Below the pieces are notes generated by a model. That model did no database searches and was not told the DNA's origin. It worked only from the letters and a program-made list of their open reading frames with translations. The position numbers were made by a program, and so were the translations under genes. From assembly GCA_023398855.1 (NCBI GenBank), contig JAEWRS010000300.1, forward strand, positions 1 to 12,432: a DNA stretch of 12,432 nt. The letters are read 5' to 3'. The stretch is from Bacillota bacterium (GTDB taxonomy: Bacteria; Bacillota; Clostridia; Lachnospirales; Lachnospiraceae). This document shows positions 6,997 to 12,432 of this stretch, in pieces (position 1 is the first letter of the stretch; the number at the start of each line of letters is the position of its first letter).

Positions 6997-8553
6997 TTAA
7001 GACAAACGAAGGGCCCATTCCCTGCAGTCAATGACTCTGGTAGCGATTCCCTCATAAAACTCCGGCTCGTGGCAGATCAAAAGGATACTTCCCTTATATT
7101 CCTTTAATGCTTTCTTTAATTCTTCCTTTGCCTCCACATCTAAGTGGTTGGTAGGCTCATCCAGAAGAAGGACATTCGTCTCCCTGTTAAGAAGTTTACA
7201 TAATCTCACCTTTGCCTGCTCCCCGCCGCTTAACACCCGCACCTGACTTTCAATGTGATTGGTTGTCAGACCGCATTTGGCAAGAGCCGACCGAACCTGG
7301 TACTGGGTATAGGAAGGAAACTCCTTCCAGATCTCTTCAATGCAGGTCGTCTTATTTCCAGGGGCCATTTCCTGCTCAAAGTATCCGATGGAAAGGTAAT
7401 CACCTAGCTCCACTTTTCCCTGTAAGGATGGCACAAGTCCCAGAATACTCTTTAAAAGAGTGGTTTTCCCTATTCCGTTTGCCCCGGCTAAAATCACCCT
7501 TTCCCCTCGTTCCATGGTAAAATTCAAAGGACTTGACAAAGGCTCATCATAACCAATGACCATATCTGTTGTCTCAAAGATGCACTTACCGGCTGTGCGC
7601 GCCTCCATAAAATGAAACTCCGGCTTTGGTTTATCCTTTGAAAGCTCAATGACTTCCATTTTATCCAGCTTCTTTTGTCTGGACATGGCCATGTTTCTGG
7701 TGGACACCCGGGCTTTGTTCCTGGCCACAAAATCCTCCAGTTCTGCAATCTCCTGCTGCTGCCGCTTGTAGGCTGCCTCCAGCTGGGAGCGTTTCACCGC
7801 GTACACTTCACGGAACTTTTCGTAGTCACCTACGTAACGGTCCAGGTTCTGGTTTTCCATATGATAAATGATGTTGACCACGCTGTTCAGGAATGGAATG
7901 TCATGGGATATGAGAATAAATGCATTTTCGTATTCCTGGAGATAGCGCTTCAGCCACTCAATGTGCTGTTCATCCAGATAATTGGTCGGCTCATCCAGAA
8001 GCAGAATATCCGGTTTTTCCAATAAAAGCTTTCCTAAAAGGATCTTGGTTCTCTGGCCTCCGCTTAATTCGGTCACATCCTTATCCAGCCCCATGTCGGT
8101 TAACCCCAGTGCTCTGGCCACTTCCTCTACCTTAGAATCAATAATATAAAAATCATGGGCCATAAGAAGATCCTGAATGGTTCCAAGCTCTTCCATCATC
8201 AAGGTCATGGTTTCCTCATCAGCTTCCCCCATTTTATCACAGATCTCATTCATCTGTTCTTCCATCTGAAACAGAAATGCAAAGGCACTTTTTAATACGT
8301 CCCGTATGGTCATCCCCTTTTCCAGCACCGTATGCTGGTCCAAATAACCTACGCGGACCCGTTTGGCCCATTCCACCTTTCCCTCATCCGGCTGTAAGGT
8401 CCCTGTTATGATATTCATAAATGAGGATTTTCCTTCTCCGTTGGCACCGATCATGCCAATGTGTTCCCCTTTTAGCAGGCGGAAGGAAACATTTTGAAAA
8501 ATAGCCCGGTCTCCAAATCCATGGGTCAGATGTTCTACGTTTAATATACTCAT
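6997..8553 (-). CDS. ABC-F family ATPase (ribosome-associated, soluble)
   Basis: A complete 518-residue protein with two ATP-binding cassettes and no membrane segments, the hallmark of ABC-F. Cassette 1 has Walker A GANGEGKS (36-43), signature LSGGQ (163-167), Walker B ILLLDEPTN (183-191) and switch His217 in ISHD. Cassette 2 has GANGIGKT (357-364), LSGGE (441-445), LLLDEPTNHLD (462-472) and H495 in ICHEPEF, where SHD is usual. A charged helical linker (about 250-310) joins them and corresponds to the P-site tether that reaches the ribosomal peptidyl-transferase region in known members. ABC-F proteins relieve stalled or drug-bound ribosomes; whether this one is housekeeping (YkpA/YbiT-like) or antibiotic-linked cannot be read from the sequence. 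It starts at ATG 8551-8553 with AAGGAG seven bases upstream. It is a single-gene unit with its own promoter and terminator. Confidence 0.94.
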   Translation of the reverse strand: MSILNVEHLTHGFGDRAIFQNVSFRLLKGEHIGMIGANGEGKSSFMNIITGTLQPDEGKVEWAKRVRVGYLDQHTVLEKGMTIRDVLKSAFAFLFQMEEQMNEICDKMGEADEETMTLMMEELGTIQDLLMAHDFYIIDSKVEEVARALGLTDMGLDKDVTELSGGQRTKILLGKLLLEKPDILLLDEPTNYLDEQHIEWLKRYLQEYENAFILISHDIPFLNSVVNIIYHMENQNLDRYVGDYEKFREVYAVKRSQLEAAYKRQQQEIAELEDFVARNKARVSTRNMAMSRQKKLDKMEVIELSKDKPKPEFHFMEARTAGKCIFETTDMVIGYDEPLSSPLNFTMERGERVILAGANGIGKTTLLKSILGLVPSLQGKVELGDYLSIGYFEQEMAPGNKTTCIEEIWKEFPSYTQYQVRSALAKCGLTTNHIESQVRVLSGGEQAKVRLCKLLNRETNVLLLDEPTNHLDVEAKEELKKALKEYKGSILLICHEPEFYEGIATRVIDCREWALRLS

Positions 8554-8609
8554 TGAAAAACTCCTTTATAAATGCAGTATGGTTTTCTCTTATCGTTACC
8601 ATGTTCCAT
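8550..8609 (-). CDS. Possible leader peptide (19 codons) overlapping the ABC-F start
   Basis: A small frame on the minus strand starts at ATG 8607-8609 and ends at TGA 8550-8552, so its stop overlaps the ABC-F ATG as ATGA. The predicted peptide is MEHGNDKRKPYCIYKGVFQ. It covers the whole ABC-F ribosome binding site, so its translation could affect ABC-F initiation. No strong ribosome binding site precedes it, so it may equally be a chance frame. Upstream frames control several drug-responsive ABC-F genes, which is the reason for recording it. Confidence 0.22.
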   Translation of the reverse strand: MEHGNDKRKPYCIYKGVFQ

Positions 8610-8631
8610 CAATTGCTCTGGTCTTTCCCAT
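8596..8631 (-). CDS. Possible second leader frame (11 codons) upstream of ABC-F
   Basis: An 11-codon frame on the minus strand (MGKTRAIDGTW, stop TAA at 8596-8598) lies about 14 bases after the predicted transcription start. It overlaps the 19-codon leader frame in another reading frame. It has no recognisable ribosome binding site, so support is weak. Confidence 0.15.
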   Translation of the reverse strand: MGKTRAIDGTW

Positions 8632-8651
8632 ACAAAATACGAAACAACATA

Positions 8652-8680
8652 ATTCTACATGACGGAAGCAATTAAAGCAA
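8652..8680 (-). promoter_or_regulatory. Sigma-A promoter of the ABC-F gene
   Basis: On the minus strand -35 TTGCTT (8675-8680) and -10 TAGAAT (8652-8657) are separated by 17 bp. The transcript would start near 8645, leaving a leader of about 90 bases, longer than ribosome binding alone needs. Confidence 0.65.
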
Positions 8681-8687
8681 GCAGAGG

Positions 8688-8716
8688 TTGCAAAAAATGA
8701 CAAAACCGTATATGAT
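8688..8716 (+). promoter_or_regulatory. Sigma-A promoter of the CmpB-family gene
   Basis: -35 TTGCAA (8688-8693) and -10 TATGAT (8711-8716) are separated by 17 bp. The transcript should start near 8723, about 30 bases before the ATG. The -35 box lies 7 bp from that of the divergent ABC-F promoter. Confidence 0.72.
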
Positions 8717-8753
8717 AAACCCAACAGAAATAATTTGAAGAAAGGATTCAATT

Positions 8754-9641
8754 ATGTACTTGTATACATGGTATCAGTGGCTTCTGTTTTTTTTCATATA
8801 CTGTTTCTTCGGCTGGATCATTGAATCCACCTATGTGTCCCTAAAAAATTTTCATTTTGTAAACCGCGGATTTTTAAGACTCCCTCTTCTCCCGCTCTAT
8901 GGAAACGGGGCTATTATCATGCTGTGGGTGTCTCTGCCCGTCAAGGGCAATTTATTTCTGGTATTTCTCTTTGGCATGGCAGGCGCCTCTGTCCTGGAAT
9001 ATGCCACCGGCTATGTCATGGAACGGCTGTTTAAAATGAAATACTGGGACTACAGCAGCAAACCACTTAACTTAAACGGTTATGTCTGTCTTGGTACCTC
9101 CATCGCATGGGGCTTTCTCACCCTGCTGCTGACGGAGGTCATTCACCGCCCTCTGGAATGGCTGGTCCTTGATTTAAAAGGAACGGTATGCATTGCCCTT
9201 GTGATCGTAATCGGCATCCTATTTGTCTTAGATGCCATACATTCTACCAAGGAAGCTCTGGATCTTGGCCGCGTCCTGGAGTCCATGACAAAATTAAAAT
9301 CGGAATTAGAAGAAGTACAGGTACAGCTCGCTTTGCTAAAGGCTGAAACCGCCCAAAAGGTATCCGAAATAAAAATGGAAACCATGCAAAAGGCAGTCAG
9401 CCTAAAGGATGAGACTATGGTAAAAATCTCCTCCCTGAAAGCAGAAACAACCAACGCATTAAAAGAATCCACTTTGGCAGAACGCCTCCAGTCCCTGACA
9501 GAAACCAAAGAAAAGCTCAGTGGACGCCTGACCTCTTACCGAAAAGGCATTCTCCGCCGGAACCCCACTGCTTCATCCCGGTTGTTTGGAGAAGCTTTAA
9601 AGGAATTAAAGGAGTATTCAAAAAGATACAAAAAACCATGA
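8754..9641 (+). CDS. CmpB-family (PF06541) membrane protein with C-terminal hendecad coiled coil
   Basis: A complete 295-residue protein. The N-terminal 160 residues match the 'putative ABC-transporter type IV' family: FFIYCFFGWIIES (13-25), NRGFLRLPLLPLYGNGA (37-53), LEYATGYVMERLFKMKYWDYS (81-101) and LNGYVCLGTSIAWG (107-120). About five membrane helices lie near 8-25, 48-62, 66-86, 112-130 and 143-161. The family is named as ABC-type, but transport has not been shown to my knowledge. The rest is a cytoplasmic coiled coil (about 165-258) with four tandem 11-residue units at 195-238, each like [LI]K-x-E-T-x-x-K, then a basic tail. Many relatives end soon after the membrane part, so this extension stands out. 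The start at ATG 8754 has AAAGGA seven bases upstream. The gene stands alone, divergent from ABC-F. Confidence 0.88.
   Translation: MYLYTWYQWLLFFFIYCFFGWIIESTYVSLKNFHFVNRGFLRLPLLPLYGNGAIIMLWVSLPVKGNLFLVFLFGMAGASVLEYATGYVMERLFKMKYWDYSSKPLNLNGYVCLGTSIAWGFLTLLLTEVIHRPLEWLVLDLKGTVCIALVIVIGILFVLDAIHSTKEALDLGRVLESMTKLKSELEEVQVQLALLKAETAQKVSEIKMETMQKAVSLKDETMVKISSLKAETTNALKESTLAERLQSLTETKEKLSGRLTSYRKGILRRNPTASSRLFGEALKELKEYSKRYKKP
9336..9467 (+). repeat. Four tandem 33-bp coding repeats (hendecad protein repeats)
   Basis: Four consecutive 11-codon units encode LKAETAQKVSE, IKMETMQKAVS, LKDETMVKISS and LKAETTNALKE. K at position 2 and ET at positions 4-5 are invariant, and the first residue is always L or I. 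The nucleotide sequence has diverged more than the protein, which suggests an old, maintained repeat. Confidence 0.8.
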
Positions 9642-9658
9642 TATGCATAAAAAGAAAG

Positions 9659-9692
9659 ACGGAGCAAGGTCAGTTAACCTTGCTCCGTTTTT
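9659..9692 (+). terminator. Bidirectional terminator between the CmpB-family gene and phosphoglucomutase
   Basis: A perfect 12-bp stem (ACGGAGCAAGGT, 9659-9670, with 9677-9688) and a 6-base loop are followed by TTTTT on the plus strand. On the minus strand the stem is followed by CTTTCTTTTT. It therefore should end both converging transcripts. Confidence 0.93.
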
Positions 9693-9705
9693 ATTTTGAA
9701 ATTAT

Positions 9706-11442
9706 TTATAACATGCTGTCAACCATTGACATGACTGCTTCTCCCAGCTTTGCTGATTTCTCCTTTGCATCTGCTATGGAAACGCCCTTAATGCCATAAT
9801 AGAACTTGATCTTGGGTTCTGTTCCTGATGGCCTCACACACAGCCATGCATTCTCTGTCATGTCATAATAAAGCACATCAGACTGGGGAAGGCCGGTGGC
9901 GCTGACCTCTCCTGTTATCTGGTCAGTCACCGTGTCAAGCTTATAATCCCTGGCTGAAAGGACTTGATATCCTCCTACCTCTGAAGGTGTTTTCTTACGC
10001 ATGGTTTCCATGATTTCCCGTATTTTTTCCTGGCCTTCAATGCCCTTTAAGCCTATGGACTTCACTGCGTCCATATAATAGCCATACTTCTCATACATGG
10101 CAATCATGGCATCCCACAGGGTCATGCCCTTTGTCTTATAATAAGCCGCGGCCTCGCACAGTGCGACCGTTGCGGAAATGGCATCCTTATCACGGGCATA
10201 GGTTCCGATGAGGCAGCCATAGCTTTCCTCTAATCCAAACATATAAGTCCCATATCCGGTGGCTTCTTCCTTTAAAATCTGCTGTCCAATGTATTTAAAC
10301 CCGGTTAAAACCTCGATCAGCTCGCAGCCGTAATCCTTTGCCACTGCATCCACCAGATTGGTGGTGACAATGGATTTGACCACCTGTCCATCGGCAGGGA
10401 TCTCTCCTCGTTCCTTCTTCTGGCTCAATAGATATTCGCACAGAAGAGAACCGGACATATTGCCTGTCAAGGGGCGGTATTCTCCGGATTTGTCATCCTT
10501 TACATACACACCAAGACGGTCCGCATCAGGATCGGTTGCCAGTACCAGGTCCGCATCCTTTTCCTTTGCAAGAGCAAGGCCCAATTCAAAGGCTTCCTCT
10601 GCCTCGGGATTGGGATAGCTGACCGTAGGAAAACTACCGTCAGGCAGTTCCTGTTCAGGAACCACATATACATGGGTAAACCCAACTTCTTTTAATGCTC
10701 TTCTTGCAGGAATATTGCCTGTACCATGGAGAGGAGTATAAACTATTTTAATATCATTTTGCATCTGGTCAATGGCCGCCTGGTTCACTACCTGGGCCTT
10801 TACGTGAGCTATGTACTTGTCATCAAGAGCTGCCCCGATGACCTGGTATTTGCCTGCTTCTTTTGCAGCTTCCAGGGTGGTAGTCAAAACAGTTGAAATA
10901 TCTGTAATATTTAAAACCTCTGCGGTGACTCCCTTGTCATGAGGCGGAGTAAACTGGGCACCATCCTCCCAGTATACCTTATAGCCGTTATATTCCGGAG
11001 GGTTATGGCTGGCCGTGATATTGATTCCGGCAATACAGCCTAATTCCCTTACAGCAAAAGAAAGCTCCGGCGTAGGGCGCAGAGATTCGAATTTATATGC
11101 CTTAATTCCATTTGCAGCCAACGTAAGCGCCGCTTCTTCTGCAAATTCCGGAGACATGTGTCTGGAATCAAATGCAATTGCCACACCTTGATCGGCTCCG
11201 CCCTGGCTTATGATATAATTTGCAAGCCCCTGAGTGGCTTTTCTAACTACATAAATATTCATCCGGTTGATACCGGCACCGATGATGCCTCTTAAACCGG
11301 CAGTGCCAAATTCCAGATCCTGATAGAAACGCTCTTTGATTTCATTTTCATCATCAGCGATCTCCCGGAGTTCTTTTTTGGTTGCATCATCAAAATAAGG
11401 ATTTAACAGCCACTCCTCATAAATACTCCTGTAATCTTTCAT
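9706..11442 (-). CDS. pgcA: Phosphoglucomutase / alpha-D-phosphohexomutase
   Basis: A complete 578-residue cytoplasmic enzyme of the long PgcA/PGM2-like class, interconverting glucose 1-phosphate and glucose 6-phosphate (related pentose or mannose phosphates may also be accepted). Using the ATG start, the active-site phosphoserine is S145 in NITASHNPPEYNGYK. The magnesium loop is DPDADR (304-309), the sugar-binding motif is GLEESYG near 403-409, and the phosphate-binding loop is RPSGTEPK (537-544). All four domains are present. I chose ATG 11440-11442, ten bases after AAGGAG (11453-11458). A TTG six bases further upstream is only four bases from the site and would add two residues. MKDYRSIYEEWLLNPYFD matches the normal start of relatives. 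It sits in its own unit behind a TATAAT-containing promoter and ahead of the bidirectional terminator. It feeds glycogen, cell-wall glycolipid and UDP-glucose synthesis. Confidence 0.95.
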   Translation of the reverse strand: MKDYRSIYEEWLLNPYFDDATKKELREIADDENEIKERFYQDLEFGTAGLRGIIGAGINRMNIYVVRKATQGLANYIISQGGADQGVAIAFDSRHMSPEFAEEAALTLAANGIKAYKFESLRPTPELSFAVRELGCIAGINITASHNPPEYNGYKVYWEDGAQFTPPHDKGVTAEVLNITDISTVLTTTLEAAKEAGKYQVIGAALDDKYIAHVKAQVVNQAAIDQMQNDIKIVYTPLHGTGNIPARRALKEVGFTHVYVVPEQELPDGSFPTVSYPNPEAEEAFELGLALAKEKDADLVLATDPDADRLGVYVKDDKSGEYRPLTGNMSGSLLCEYLLSQKKERGEIPADGQVVKSIVTTNLVDAVAKDYGCELIEVLTGFKYIGQQILKEEATGYGTYMFGLEESYGCLIGTYARDKDAISATVALCEAAAYYKTKGMTLWDAMIAMYEKYGYYMDAVKSIGLKGIEGQEKIREIMETMRKKTPSEVGGYQVLSARDYKLDTVTDQITGEVSATGLPQSDVLYYDMTENAWLCVRPSGTEPKIKFYYGIKGVSIADAKEKSAKLGEAVMSMVDSML

Positions 11443-11452
11443 AAGCAAAATA

Positions 11453-11458
11453 CTCCTT
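11453..11458 (-). promoter_or_regulatory. Ribosome binding site of phosphoglucomutase
   Basis: AAGGAG on the minus strand lies ten bases before ATG 11440-11442 and four bases before TTG 11446-11448. The ATG spacing is slightly long, but the TTG spacing is too short for efficient initiation, so the ATG is preferred. Confidence 0.65.
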
Positions 11459-11470
11459 CCTCTCCATTTC

Positions 11471-11496
11471 TGTTATGGCTATTATAAATCATAACA
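11471..11496. repeat. Inverted repeat around the phosphoglucomutase -10 box (candidate operator)
   Basis: TGTTATG (11471-11477) and CATAACA (11490-11496) are perfect 7-bp arms separated by 12 bp. The minus-strand TATAAT (11481-11486) lies centrally between the arms. A protein bound here would block RNA polymerase, so it looks like a repressor site. The regulator is unknown. Confidence 0.5.
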
Positions 11497-11509
11497 AGTT
11501 AAAAGAAAA
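11481..11509 (-). promoter_or_regulatory. Promoter of phosphoglucomutase
   Basis: On the minus strand a consensus -10 TATAAT (11481-11486) has only a poor -35 (TTTTCT, 11504-11509) at 17 bp. It lies about 40 bases before the ATG. The weak -35 suggests regulation or help from an activator. Confidence 0.55.
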
Positions 11510-11534
11510 GCGTATTTCCATTATTTTCTGTCTT

Positions 11535-11576
11535 GGATCCAAGATTGAAAGGAGCGTTTCTTTCAATCCTTGATCC
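11535..11576 (-). terminator. Long imperfect hairpin at the end of the CotS-like gene
   Basis: Two 17-base arms (11560-11576 and 11535-11551) pair with two mismatched positions around an 8-base loop. The arms share GGATC and GATTGAAAG. The TGA stop codon (11563-11565) lies in the upstream arm. No T run follows on either strand, so it is not a standard intrinsic terminator; it could be an RNA-processing or protective 3' structure. Confidence 0.4.
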
Positions 11577-12432
11577 GTGACAGGAAAAGATTCCGCATGG
11601 GCTGCTGAATCTCTAAATCCTTTAGTTTTTCAATATTCCGTGCGGGAATCCAGGCCTTATTGGCGTTATAATAAAAGTTAATCTGCTTCCAGTATTTTTC
11701 AGGATACAGGAACAAATAGTAAAGGCATATCCTGTCTGCCTCCGAAAGAGGGAGAATCTTTGTATAGGTTTCCAGCATGGCCATTCCAAGCTTTAAATTC
11801 CAGTCATGCTTTTCCATGGCCTTTCGCATAAAATGGTATAAATCCTCCATTTGCATGCCTTTGTGCATGCGGTTAAATTCCACAATGGCCACATCGTGAA
11901 AACACATAATTACATGATGCTGGTTTAAATCTCCGTGGCATAAATATTCCTCACTGTCTACACGGTTCTTATAAAAGCCTGCCATCCCTTTACAGGCTTC
12001 CATGGCCTGTTCAAAAAATATGTCGTAGTTTCCCATCACACACAGCTCGAACTCAGACTTTTTCCTCTTATTCCGGATGAACGTGCGGGCCCGCACCAGC
12101 TCCCGGTTGTGACGATCCATTTCTTCAGACGGCTGTTGTACCAGTATAGATCCTAAGTTCCATTCCTCTTTAAACTCGATCCGCCGCAGCACTTTATGTA
12201 AAGAAGCAATTTGTTCGATGGCACATAATACCTCTTTGCTATCCTTCAAATTACATTCCCGGTCCGAAAACCAGTCTTTAACAATCCACCGGGTTCCATC
12301 CTCGGCACTGGAGAGGAGTTCACCGTCTTTATTCCTGACGTAGCGGTCTACGTTTAAATGACAGGTCTCTTTCATCTGTGAAAATACCTGATCCTCAAAT
12401 TCCAGGCGCTTTAAGGTTCCTTTATATTCCCG
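11563..12432 (-). CDS. CotS-family spore coat protein, kinase-like fold (partial, N-terminus outside window)
   Basis: The frame is open to the right edge with no stop. Nineteen codons (REYKGTLKRLEFEDQVFSQ) precede the internal ATG at 12375, and these match the normal interior of CotS-like proteins, so the true start lies beyond the window. The visible 289 residues belong to the aminoglycoside-phosphotransferase-like fold. The catalytic-loop equivalent is LCHGDLNQHHV (D149 counted from the internal Met). The metal-binding DFG position reads VEFN (165-168), so kinase activity is doubtful. The C-terminal pattern LYYLFLYPEKYWKQINFYYNANKAWIPARNIEKLKDL is typical of the family. Such proteins are made in the mother cell late in sporulation and sit in the spore coat; some bind coat polysaccharide or teichuronic acid precursors. 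The next gene downstream is phosphoglucomutase, 120 bp away with its own promoter, so co-transcription is not required. Confidence 0.85.
   Translation of the reverse strand, partial: REYKGTLKRLEFEDQVFSQMKETCHLNVDRYVRNKDGELLSSAEDGTRWIVKDWFSDRECNLKDSKEVLCAIEQIASLHKVLRRIEFKEEWNLGSILVQQPSEEMDRHNRELVRARTFIRNKRKKSEFELCVMGNYDIFFEQAMEACKGMAGFYKNRVDSEEYLCHGDLNQHHVIMCFHDVAIVEFNRMHKGMQMEDLYHFMRKAMEKHDWNLKLGMAMLETYTKILPLSEADRICLYYLFLYPEKYWKQINFYYNANKAWIPARNIEKLKDLEIQQPMRNLFLSRIKD

Noticed and set aside
7675..8025. A 116-codon plus-strand frame within the ABC-F gene
   Set aside because: It is antisense to strongly conserved cassette motifs and has no start signals.
8384..8602. A 72-codon minus-strand frame overlapping the ABC-F start
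   Set aside because: It runs out of frame through the Walker A region and lacks a ribosome binding site; only the shorter ATGA-overlapping frame merits mention.
9336..9467. Tandem repeats considered as a CRISPR-like or mobile repeat
   Set aside because: They are in frame within a coding region, with protein-level rather than nucleotide-level conservation and no spacers.
9143..9508. A 121-codon minus-strand frame opposite the coiled-coil part of the CmpB-family gene
   Set aside because: It is explained by the repetitive coding sequence of the real gene; the Ser/Thr/Val/Phe-rich product has no family signal.

Overview
The window looks like a chromosomal segment from a spore-forming member of the Lachnospiraceae (Clostridium cluster XIVa, Lacrimispora-like). 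This is inferred from moderate G+C, strong AAAGGAG-type ribosome binding sites, a YesM-type kinase linked to a carbohydrate ABC importer, a CotS-family coat protein, a CmpB-family membrane protein and a 578-residue phosphoglucomutase. Species cannot be fixed from the sequence alone. Ten protein genes are visible; eight are complete, and those at the left and right edges are cut. No tRNA, rRNA, insertion sequence, phage gene or CRISPR array was seen, and no gene-free stretch exceeds about 200 bases.

Region 1 (1-6897, minus strand) is a sugar-uptake operon. In transcription order it holds a YesM-like sensor histidine kinase, a solute-binding lipoprotein, two MalF/MalG-type permeases, a Gfo/Idh/MocA oxidoreductase, and a YesN-like response regulator that runs off the left edge. 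A near-consensus sigma-A promoter (TTGATA-17-TATAAA) lies in front of the kinase, and no intrinsic terminator separates the six genes. The expected logic is that the kinase senses an extracellular cue, the regulator activates the operon, the lipoprotein and permeases import a sugar using a shared ATPase encoded elsewhere, and the oxidoreductase modifies that sugar in the cytoplasm. The substrate cannot be named, and there is no glycoside hydrolase in view.

Region 2 (6935-9692) holds an ABC-F ATPase (minus) and a CmpB/PF06541 membrane protein (plus). They are fired from two back-to-back sigma-A promoters whose -35 boxes are 7 bp apart. Each gene ends at a clear hairpin terminator. The ABC-F leader contains two tiny overlapping reading frames, one of which overlaps the ABC-F start as ATGA. 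The CmpB protein carries a C-terminal coiled coil with four tandem 11-residue repeats.

Region 3 (9659-12432, minus strand) holds phosphoglucomutase, whose promoter -10 box sits centrally inside a TGTTATG/CATAACA inverted repeat, and upstream of it a CotS-like kinase-fold coat protein that is open to the right edge. The stop codon of the latter lies inside a long inverted repeat.

No clearly novel defence or mobile system is present. The points most worth following up are the kinase and regulator placed at opposite ends of the sugar operon, the hendecad repeats of the CmpB protein, the inverted repeats at three promoters, and the possible translational control of the ABC-F gene.
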